Shown: in pieces, positions 14,148 to 20,313 of the stretch
Layout: each line of letters opens with the position of its first letter
Numbering within the stretch: the stretch's first letter is position 1
DNA from: Lachnospiraceae bacterium
GTDB lineage: Bacteria > Bacillota > Clostridia > Lachnospirales > Lachnospiraceae
Direction: 5' to 3'
DNA length: 20,313 bases
Assembly (NCBI GenBank): GCA_900767585.1
Contig: CAAFZP010000006.1
Location: 1-20,313 of the forward strand
Program-made: the position numbers and the translations under genes
The notes under the pieces: generated by a model
The model's database searches: none
What the model saw: the letters and a program-made list of their open reading frames with translations, nothing else
What the model was told of the DNA's origin: nothing

Positions 14148-16274
14148 ATGAAAGTTATCAAAAGGGACGGTCATACCGTAAATTATGACCGGAGCAAAAT
14201 CATCACCGCAATCAAAAAAGCGAATGCCGAAGTCGAAGACTGCGAGAAAGTCTCAGAAGAAAAAATCGAGGAAATCGTAGAAAGCATCGAGAGCAGAAAC
14301 CGCCCACGTATGCTGGTCGAGGATATCCAGGATATTATCGAACAGAAGCTGATGGACGACCGCAAATTCGTGCTTGCGAAGACGTACATCATCTATCGTT
14401 ACACAAGAGAGCTCGTTCGTAAAGCGAACACCACGGACGATTCTATCTTAAGTCTGATCAAGAACCGTAACAAAGATGTTATGGAAGAAAATTCAAATAA
14501 AAATGCAACGGTTGCATCGACCCAGCGTGACTTAATCGCAGGTGAGGTATCCAAGGATCTTACCCGCCGTGTCCTGCTTCCGGAGAAGATCTCCAAAGCA
14601 CACGACGAAGGGGTTCTGCATTTCCACGATGCCGATTATTTCCTGCAGCCGATCTTCAACTGCTGCCTGATCAATATCGGTGACATGCTTGACAACGGCA
14701 CGGTCATGAACGGCAAGCTGATTGAGAGCCCGAAGAGTTTCCAGGTTGCATGTACCGTTATGACACAGATCATTTCCTCGGTTGCAAGCAGCCAGTATGG
14801 CGGACAGTCCGTAGATATCCGTCATCTCGGAAAATATCTGCGCAAGAGCTACAACAAATACAGATCAAAGATCGAGGAGGAATTCGGTGACAAGCTCGAC
14901 GAGGAAACCATCGAGCAGCTGACACAGGACCGTCTGCAGGACGAACTTCGTTCCGGTGTTCAGACAATCCAATACCAGATCAATACATTGATGACGACAA
15001 ACGGTCAGTCACCATTTGTCACATTGTTTTTAAATCTTGATCCAAACGATGAATATATCGAAGAAAATGCAACCATCGTCGAGGAGATCCTCCGGCAGCG
15101 TCTCGAGGGAATCAAAAACGAGAAGGGTGTCTATGTAACCCCTGCTTTCCCGAAGCTGATCTACGTCTTAGACGAGCACAACTGCTTAAAGGGCGGCAAG
15201 TATGATTACATTACCAAGCTTGCGGTGAAATGTTCTGCGAAGCGTCTGTATCCGGATTATATCTCTGCGAAGAAGATGCGTGAGAACTACGAAGGCAATG
15301 TATTCTCCTGTATGGGATGCCGTTCCTTCCTCTCCCCTTGGAAGGATGAGAACGGAAATTATAAATGGGAAGGTCGTTTCAACCAGGGCGTTGTATCCTT
15401 GAACCTCCCACAAATCGGTATTCTGGCAAAGGGTAACGAAGAGAAGTTCTGGAGCCTGCTCGATGAGCGTCTCGATCTGTGCTACGAAGCTTTGATGTGC
15501 AGACACAATGCACTGCTTGGTGTCACTTCCGATGTCAGCCCGGTTCACTGGCAGTATGGTGCGATTGCCCGACTGAAAAAGGGCGAAAAGATCGATCCGT
15601 TGCTGATGGATGGTTACTCGACCATCTCCCTCGGTTATATCGGTCTCTACGAGACAACCAAGCTTATGACCGGCAAGAGCCATACCGATCCGGATGGTGA
15701 GAAATTCGCTTTACGTGTGATGAAGCGCCTGCGCAAGGCATGTGATACATGGAAGGAAGAGACAGGACTTGGATTCGGTCTGTACGGAACGCCGGCAGAA
15801 AGCCTCTGCTACCGTTTCGCAAGAATCGACCAGGAGCGTTTCGGAACGATTCCGGATGTGACAGATAAAGGATATTACACCAATTCCTACCACGTGGACG
15901 TACGTGAGAAGATCGATGCGTTCAGCAAGTTCCGGTTTGAGAGCCAGTTCCAGACGATTTCCTCCGGTGGCGCAATCTCCTATGTCGAGATTCCGAACAT
16001 GCGCAACAACCTAGAGGCACTCGAAGAGATCGTCCGGTTCATCTACGACAACATCCAGTATGCGGAGTTCAACACGAAATCCGATTACTGCCATGTCTGT
16101 GATTACGATGGCGAGATCATCATCAACGATGACAACGAATGGGAATGTCCACAGTGCGGAAACAAGGATCATTCCAAGATGAACGTGACACGTCGTACCT
16201 GCGGATATCTGGGAGAGAACTTCTGGAATGTCGGCAAAACAAAAGAGATCAAAGCACGTGTGCTTCACCTCTAA
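14148..16274 (+). CDS. nrdD: Anaerobic (class III) ribonucleoside-triphosphate reductase
   Basis: Oxygen-sensitive glycyl radical enzyme that reduces ribonucleoside triphosphates to dNTPs. The 708 residues show an N-terminal ATP-cone (1-about 90, MKVIKRDGHTVNYDRSKI), which senses ATP/dATP, then the barrel with VLHFHDADYFLQPIFNCCLIN and NVFSCMGCRSFLSPW. A four-Cys zinc site follows (Cys648, 651, 667, 670 in CHVC...CPQC). The C-terminal radical loop RRTCGYLG has Gly686 as the expected radical site. The length is normal for the family. The start has AGGAGAAGG four bases upstream. Its activase gene follows after 18 bp, and the upstream promoter carries NrdR boxes. Confidence 0.98.
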   Translation: MKVIKRDGHTVNYDRSKIITAIKKANAEVEDCEKVSEEKIEEIVESIESRNRPRMLVEDIQDIIEQKLMDDRKFVLAKTYIIYRYTRELVRKANTTDDSILSLIKNRNKDVMEENSNKNATVASTQRDLIAGEVSKDLTRRVLLPEKISKAHDEGVLHFHDADYFLQPIFNCCLINIGDMLDNGTVMNGKLIESPKSFQVACTVMTQIISSVASSQYGGQSVDIRHLGKYLRKSYNKYRSKIEEEFGDKLDEETIEQLTQDRLQDELRSGVQTIQYQINTLMTTNGQSPFVTLFLNLDPNDEYIEENATIVEEILRQRLEGIKNEKGVYVTPAFPKLIYVLDEHNCLKGGKYDYITKLAVKCSAKRLYPDYISAKKMRENYEGNVFSCMGCRSFLSPWKDENGNYKWEGRFNQGVVSLNLPQIGILAKGNEEKFWSLLDERLDLCYEALMCRHNALLGVTSDVSPVHWQYGAIARLKKGEKIDPLLMDGYSTISLGYIGLYETTKLMTGKSHTDPDGEKFALRVMKRLRKACDTWKEETGLGFGLYGTPAESLCYRFARIDQERFGTIPDVTDKGYYTNSYHVDVREKIDAFSKFRFESQFQTISSGGAISYVEIPNMRNNLEALEEIVRFIYDNIQYAEFNTKSDYCHVCDYDGEIIINDDNEWECPQCGNKDHSKMNVTRRTCGYLGENFWNVGKTKEIKARVLHL

Positions 16275-16292
16275 GATTGGCAGGTGTAAAAT

Positions 16293-16820
16293 GTGAATTA
16301 TGCAGATATCAAACGCATTGATGTTGCAAACGGACCGGGGGTACGCGTATCCCTGTTCGTGTCCGGCTGCAGTCATCACTGCAAAGGATGTTTTAATGAA
16401 GAAACCTGGGATTTCCAATACGGAAAGCCTTTTACGGAAGCTGAGATTGATCAGATTCTGGAATATCTGAAGCCCGATTATATCCGTGGACTTTCCCTTC
16501 TTGGAGGGGAACCATTCGAATACGTAAACCAGCAGGGGCTTCTCCCATTGCTCCGCCGGTTCAAGGCACTCTATCCGGAGAAGGATCTGTGGTGCTATAC
16601 CGGATATAATTTTGAAAAGGATATTCAGCAGAAAATGATGGTTAACTGGTCCGAGACACGGGAGCTTGTCAGCTATCTGGATGTTCTGGTGGACGGTGAA
16701 TTTGAGCTGGATAAGAAGAATCTCTCGCTCCGTTTCCGCGGTTCATCTAACCAGCGGATCATCGATGTGAAAAAGTCACTTACCGAAGGACACACGGTGC
16801 TCGCCGACGAATACATGTAG
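16293..16820 (+). CDS. nrdG: Anaerobic ribonucleotide reductase activating protein (radical SAM)
   Basis: A 175-residue radical SAM enzyme that generates the glycyl radical on NrdD using S-adenosylmethionine and a [4Fe-4S] cluster. The cluster motif CxxxCxxC is CSHHCKGC (Cys26, Cys30, Cys33), followed by the SAM-contacting LLGGEPFE (about 69-76) and DVLVDGEFE (about 130-138). It begins at a GTG with AGGTG six bases upstream; an ATG two bases earlier is immediately followed by TGA and is not usable. The close spacing to nrdD supports cotranscription and roughly matched supply of the two partners. Confidence 0.97.
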   Translation: MNYADIKRIDVANGPGVRVSLFVSGCSHHCKGCFNEETWDFQYGKPFTEAEIDQILEYLKPDYIRGLSLLGGEPFEYVNQQGLLPLLRRFKALYPEKDLWCYTGYNFEKDIQQKMMVNWSETRELVSYLDVLVDGEFELDKKNLSLRFRGSSNQRIIDVKKSLTEGHTVLADEYM

Positions 16821-16828
16821 ACATTTAT

Positions 16829-16864
16829 GAACCATAGCATATACATTCATACATGTTATGGTTC
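16829..16864 (+). promoter_or_regulatory. Stem-loop between nrdG and dut
   Basis: A 12-bp stem (GAACCATAGCAT at 16829-16840 with ATGTTATGGTTC at 16853-16864, one G-U pair) and a 12-nt loop. No U-tract follows, so it is not a standard terminator. It may mark an RNA processing or stability site, or uncouple dut from nrdG. Confidence 0.65.
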
Positions 16865-16899
16865 GTAATTATGGAAAACAAACGGGAAAAGGAGAAAAC

Positions 16900-17349
16900 A
16901 TGGTTACTACAATGCAAGTAAATGTAAAAAAATTAAATGAGAATGCAGTACTTCCTACCTATGGTTCCGCAAACGCAGCCGGTGCAGATATCTATGCCTG
17001 CTTAGATGCCCCACTTACGATTGCGCCACATGAGACAGTCATGGTTCATACCGGACTTGCCATGGAAATCCCGGAAGGCTATGCCGGACTCATCTATGCA
17101 CGGAGCGGACTTGCATGCAAGCGTGATCTCGCACCAGCCAACAAAGTCGGTGTCGTAGACTCCGATTACCGTGGCGAATTCATGATTGCACTTCACAACC
17201 ACGGAACAACACCACAGACGATTGAGCCGAAGGAACGCATTGCCCAGCTCGTCATTACCCCTTATATCGTTGGGCAGTTTGAAGTTGTGGATGAGCTAGG
17301 CGATACGGAACGTGGTGCCGGCGGATTCGGTTCCACCGGTCGTAAATAG
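16900..17349 (+). CDS. dut: dUTP diphosphatase (dUTPase)
   Basis: A 149-residue trimeric-type dUTPase that hydrolyses dUTP to dUMP and pyrophosphate, keeping uracil out of DNA and supplying dTMP synthesis. All five motifs are present: I AAGADIYA (26-33), II ARSGLA (67-72), III GVVDSDYRGE (84-93), IV ERIAQLV (112-118) and V RGAGGFGSTG (138-147). The ATG at 16900 is chosen for AAAGGAG five bases upstream; an in-frame start at 16858 lies inside the 3' arm of the preceding stem-loop and has no ribosome binding site. It follows nrdG by 79 bp. Its last 54 bp overlap the convergent sensor gene. Confidence 0.97.
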   Translation: MVTTMQVNVKKLNENAVLPTYGSANAAGADIYACLDAPLTIAPHETVMVHTGLAMEIPEGYAGLIYARSGLACKRDLAPANKVGVVDSDYRGEFMIALHNHGTTPQTIEPKERIAQLVITPYIVGQFEVVDELGDTERGAGGFGSTGRK

Positions 17350-19272
17350 ATATCGGTTATCTTCCGCCAAATCCAGCGTAAAAAGCAGCCGGACTTCCGT
17401 TTTTTTATCTTCTTGTAGATAAGTTTCTGCGGCACCGCAGCAAAATGCGTAGGTGACGATTCCTTTCTCTGCAGAAACTTCCCTACAGGATATGTTCAAT
17501 GTTTTTCCTTTCATGTTATATTTCATTGCATTACCTGCTATATATTGCATGATATGCCGGATATAATCTGCATTTCCTATCACCTGCGTATGCTCTCCGG
17601 AAAATTTCTGTATCTCAATCGGCACATTCACTTCCTGTGCAAGGCTTTCAATCATAACCGCTATTTCTCTATACAAGTGGTGCATATGGAATATTTTTCG
17701 GCAGGCCAATGGTTCGATTTTACCGGGCATACCTGGCATATCCTCTAGTCCATCCAGCATCTGCCCCGTTATCTTCATAACCTGCCCTCTGCACTGTTCC
17801 TGTTTTCCCGGGTCATCTGCATTCTGTCTGCTGATTTCTATCATACCACGGATTCCTTCCACCTGATTCCGCATTTCCTGATTCAAATAGCACAGATATT
17901 CCGTCTTTGCAATGTTGGCATTTTTTTCCCGTTTGGCTGCCTCACACAGTTCCTGTTGATATTTCAGTTCTTTCTGACGTTCCTCTGTCAGATCCCGTAT
18001 CAAAAGGAATACGGAACGGATATGTCCGTCTTCTGTTTTCTTCTGCGGAATAATCTGGGAACTGAGCCACTTTCCATCTGTACTCTCTGATTCATATGTT
18101 ATAACCGTGTTTTCAGAAAGTCGTTCCTCCATCGTATGCAGATTTGCGAATTGCCGGTATCCGTTCCGATATGATTCCGCTATGAATTTCTCTGCAAAAA
18201 ACTGCAGCATCTCCCACGCTGTCCAGTCTCTTTTCATCTTGTCTTCCAATGCAGGCGGCAATGTGATTTTCTCCCAGCTTCCGGTATCTATGTGAATCAG
18301 GAAATTGGCTGTATAAATACGTCCAATGGCAGCAATCGTCTGCAGCTGCTCCTGCAGTTTTCTCATATTTGTTCTTGTCGTATGCATATACAGAAACAGC
18401 ATGATCAACACGCAGACAATATAAATCGCTACACCATATGCCATGATGCTCCGTCTGTTCATAAATACCATTTTTCCGGGCACCAACGCGTATATACTGT
18501 AATTTTTATATATACGCAGGCTTCCATACCACCGTCTGCCTTTGTACTTTATTGCACACAGTTGTCCCCCACGTATAGATTTCAAAGATGTGTTTAAAAT
18601 ACTTTTTCCCTGTTCCTGCTCATTGTTTGAATTTAATACGTCTGTTCCATCCGTAATCAAAACAATGCCATCCATCTTAAACCGGTAACCGGAAAGAAGA
18701 TTTTGTAATCGAATCTCATTTTCGGTAACTTTTTTATCTGTAATATCGTTATAACATACAACAAGACCTTTCTGCTTATCGCGCGATACAACTGCAAAAT
18801 CATAGGTTCTGTTATTTTTTTTGATTCGCTCCATGTATACCTTGGCCGGCTGATTCAGGATGTCTTTTATATAATTTTTTTTGACGATCTCGCTAAACAG
18901 TTTTTTCCAACTGTCATCGGTCTGTGCAAGCGTATTAAAGTTTTCATCCAGAACAAATGCACCTGTCAGCTCTGTATCGTCCTGATATTCCTTCAACACG
19001 GCATCGGTTAGTCTTTCCCCATAGCTCTCATATCTTGCAATCACCGTTGCTTTTTGCTGCAGGGAAATCAAATCTTTCACTTTATTTCCATTTTCATAAT
19101 TTTCATACCTCTCACACGTGTCCTGTGCAAAATCTAATGTCTCTTCAGTCACTGTTTTTGCATATTTTAATCCACGTTTTGTTGTAAGCATAAAAATAAA
19201 TGCCAACAATAAAAGACCGGCAATCAGCGGTATACATTTTATTATGGCATTTTTACGTCCCAGTTTCTTCAT
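17296..19272 (-). CDS. Membrane PAS/histidine-kinase-like protein lacking the phospho-acceptor His
   Basis: A 658-residue protein. There is a membrane segment at about 11-30, an extracytoplasmic sensor region to about 272 (Cache-like in size and layout) and a second membrane segment at about 276-297. A PAS-like domain (about 310-430, ending in the usual LIRDLTEERQKE) and a coiled region lead into a kinase-like core. The dimerization helix AKTEYLCYLNQEMRNQVEGI matches the common AKT.FL..MSHEIRTP..AI pattern, but Gln465 replaces the His and the following Thr-Pro is Asn-Gln. In the ATPase-like part an N-box is visible (IAGNAMKYN, Asn581), the DxGxG G1 box is not, and the tail GGTESAGTTFRIA keeps the final GT-F element. 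The start is supported by GAAGGGGG seven bases upstream. It may be a pseudokinase sensor. No response regulator is in the window. Confidence 0.8.
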   Translation of the reverse strand: MKKLGRKNAIIKCIPLIAGLLLLAFIFMLTTKRGLKYAKTVTEETLDFAQDTCERYENYENGNKVKDLISLQQKATVIARYESYGERLTDAVLKEYQDDTELTGAFVLDENFNTLAQTDDSWKKLFSEIVKKNYIKDILNQPAKVYMERIKKNNRTYDFAVVSRDKQKGLVVCYNDITDKKVTENEIRLQNLLSGYRFKMDGIVLITDGTDVLNSNNEQEQGKSILNTSLKSIRGGQLCAIKYKGRRWYGSLRIYKNYSIYALVPGKMVFMNRRSIMAYGVAIYIVCVLIMLFLYMHTTRTNMRKLQEQLQTIAAIGRIYTANFLIHIDTGSWEKITLPPALEDKMKRDWTAWEMLQFFAEKFIAESYRNGYRQFANLHTMEERLSENTVITYESESTDGKWLSSQIIPQKKTEDGHIRSVFLLIRDLTEERQKELKYQQELCEAAKREKNANIAKTEYLCYLNQEMRNQVEGIRGMIEISRQNADDPGKQEQCRGQVMKITGQMLDGLEDMPGMPGKIEPLACRKIFHMHHLYREIAVMIESLAQEVNVPIEIQKFSGEHTQVIGNADYIRHIMQYIAGNAMKYNMKGKTLNISCREVSAEKGIVTYAFCCGAAETYLQEDKKTEVRLLFTLDLAEDNRYLFTTGGTESAGTTFRIA

Positions 19273-19321
19273 CGTTTATCCCCCTTCGATCAACAGATGT
19301 TTTTCATTTGTCCCCGTAGCA

Positions 19322-19350
19322 ATTATATTCCATGTGTCTCAAACTGTCCA
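19322..19350 (-). promoter_or_regulatory. Promoter of the sensor gene
   Basis: Minus-strand TGGACA (19345-19350), 17-bp spacer, TATAAT (19322-19327). It lies about 50 bp upstream of the ATG at 19272, right after the terminator of the upstream ABC operon, so the sensor should be its own transcription unit. Confidence 0.85.
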
Positions 19351-19372
19351 GCCAGAAATGCAAAATAAATAA

Positions 19373-19409
19373 ATCCCCCCGAAATGGATAGTTCCTAATT
19401 CGGGGGGAT
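19373..19409 (-). terminator. Intrinsic terminator of the ABC transporter operon
   Basis: An 11-bp perfect stem with six G-C pairs in a row (ATCCCCCCGAA at 19373-19383 with its complement at 19399-19409) and a 15-nt loop. On the minus strand it is followed by TTTATTTATTTT and begins 18 bp after the stop codon of the permease gene. Confidence 0.9.
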
Positions 19410-19427
19410 GCCTGCATCTGTGTCCGT

Positions 19428-20237
19428 TTATTCCAGGTTCAGCTTATGCTTGCATGTAAGCGTTGTTGCTACAGCCAACACAGCTATTCCGATCACTTCG
19501 AGCGCAGTTGCCGTCGAGAACAAAACCAGGCACTGCTTTGCCGAGGAAGAAAGCTGTTCCATGAACATATCAATATCCTGTCTCGACAGTATCTCACTGA
19601 TCACAACTACAAGGATCGCATACACTACCTCGAGAAGAATATAGAATACAACAGACCAGAGTCTCTTTCCTTTCGTAAATGCGTGGCCAAACGAATAAGC
19701 AGCATTGATTGTCCAGATACTAAACAGGACGCCAAACCACATCATCAGGATCAGAAGCACGCCATCCAAAACAATCATTCCACGATCCACATTGTTTCCC
19801 ATCAGGGAAAGAACGTCCTGTACCCAGCTGACAAAATCTCCAAAGACAGTAAAACTTCCGGTTGCAATGCAGACAGAAAGTCCATACACAGCAACGAGCC
19901 AGGCGACCATCACGAGATCGCAGATCAGACGTGCGCCAATCAGCGTCGATGTCTTCACCGGCAATGTATGTGTCAGATAACCCTGATCCTTAAAGAACCG
20001 GTTTCTAAAATCCATGCAGGGAAGCAGTACAACCATAAGCATAACCGCAAACATCGCAAATACAAAGATTACATCCACAAACTTCACAAAAATCGCAAAT
20101 GGTGTCGTACAGATCACGTGGTTATAAAGCTGATCCAAGCCAAACACCAGACCGGAGAAAAGTAAAACTCCCGCCGATAACATCCCGACAAATGCGGAAC
20201 GGTTTACAAATTCATTTTTTATACATTTTCCTAGCAT
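19428..20237 (-). CDS. ABC transporter permease-like membrane protein
   Basis: A 269-residue protein with about six hydrophobic segments: near 16-34, 48-70, 100-125, 155-178, 190-212 and 240-262. The cytoplasmic block FRNRFFKDQGYLTHTLPVKTSTLIGARL, between segments 2 and 3, is of the kind seen in ABC-2-type permeases of clostridia (charged residues followed by a TLPV motif). GGGAGGT lies six bases before the ATG at 20237. The ATG lies within the end of an upstream reading frame that looks like the C-terminus of an ABC ATPase (overlap of seven bases), so the two are translationally coupled partners. The substrate is unknown. A sensor-like gene follows on the same strand, but it is separated by a terminator and has its own promoter. 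Confidence 0.85.
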   Translation of the reverse strand: MLGKCIKNEFVNRSAFVGMLSAGVLLFSGLVFGLDQLYNHVICTTPFAIFVKFVDVIFVFAMFAVMLMVVLLPCMDFRNRFFKDQGYLTHTLPVKTSTLIGARLICDLVMVAWLVAVYGLSVCIATGSFTVFGDFVSWVQDVLSLMGNNVDRGMIVLDGVLLILMMWFGVLFSIWTINAAYSFGHAFTKGKRLWSVVFYILLEVVYAILVVVISEILSRQDIDMFMEQLSSSAKQCLVLFSTATALEVIGIAVLAVATTLTCKHKLNLE

Positions 20238-20313
20238 CGAAATACCTCCCTGAATATCTCATCGATTGACTGTCCTTTTTCTGCCCGCAATGCATCCGCA
20301 TCCTTCTGACAGA
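20231..20313 (-). CDS. C-terminal end of an ABC transporter ATP-binding protein (partial)
   Basis: An open frame enters from the right edge and ends with TAG at 20233-20231. The last 26 residues include ALRAEKGQSIDEIFREVF, ending in RC. The ALR.EKG.S.DE.FREVF pattern is a usual C-terminus of clostridial ABC-2 ATPases. Its stop overlaps the start of the permease gene, supporting a paired ATPase/permease unit. No catalytic motif is inside the window, so the assignment rests on the tail and context. Confidence 0.7.
   Translation of the reverse strand, partial: CQKDADALRAEKGQSIDEIFREVFRC

Noticed and set aside
17390..17406. Possible terminator for dut: CGG-ACTT-CCG followed by seven T
   Set aside because: The stem is only three to four base pairs and the T-run is explained by codons of the overlapping kinase-like gene; too weak to call.
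1..20313. CRISPR arrays, IS elements, prophage genes
   Set aside because: No regularly spaced repeats, transposase, integrase or phage structural proteins were found on either strand.

Overview
The window reads as a piece of the chromosome of an anaerobic, moderate-GC Firmicute, most likely a member of the Lachnospiraceae (Clostridia). The main reasons are the oxygen-sensitive class III ribonucleotide reductase pair (nrdD-nrdG) with NrdR boxes, AGGAGG-type ribosome binding sites, a NatA/NatB exporter whose permease is fused to a CPBP protease, an exported trigger-factor-like lipoprotein, and small genes (DUF4250, a CbiT-like protein) that I associate with this family. Most of it looks like core chromosome. 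I see no phage, IS or CRISPR array.

Layout. (1) 1-4896, minus strand: an AI-2E-family transporter, a CbiT-like methyltransferase homologue with a lost glycine loop, a DUF4250 protein and leuS (cut by the left edge), apparently one transcription unit from a promoter near 4935-4963. (2) 5040-6311, plus strand: an orphan AAA/DUF4143 ATPase with its own consensus promoter and a shared hairpin terminator. (3) 12175 down to 6379, minus strand: a probable envelope operon of a two-domain protein (alpha/beta-hydrolase-like plus leucine-carboxyl-methyltransferase-like, both apparently without catalytic residues), a NatA-like ATPase, a NatB-CPBP fusion and a membrane-anchored GH25 lysozyme. The first gene appears to be transcribed without a leader, and the lysozyme has a candidate internal promoter. 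(4) 12258-12517: a tRNA-Leu(CAG) gene with a strong promoter, followed by an unusual cluster of hairpins and partial copies of the tRNA 3' end. (5) 12588-13745, minus strand: a trigger-factor-like FKBP lipoprotein. (6) 14148-17349, plus strand: nrdD, nrdG and dut, a deoxynucleotide supply cluster, with paired NrdR boxes at the nrdD promoter and a structured leader. (7) 17296-19272, minus strand: a membrane PAS/histidine-kinase-like protein with Gln at the phospho-acceptor position; its 3' end overlaps dut antisense by 54 bp. (8) 19428-20313, minus strand: an ABC transporter permease and the tail of its ATPase, ending in a strong terminator.

How the parts fit. The nrdD-nrdG-dut cluster makes dNTPs anaerobically and keeps dUTP low; NrdR would tune it to the dNTP/ATP state. 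The NatAB-CPBP/lysozyme operon looks like an envelope remodelling or peptide export module, but its substrate cannot be read from sequence. The most unusual content is a set of proteins that keep a recognisable enzyme fold while losing signature residues (10457-12175, 2491-3393 and 17296-19272), plus the repeat structure downstream of tRNA-Leu. Family assignments here are from motif reading only; no database search was possible.
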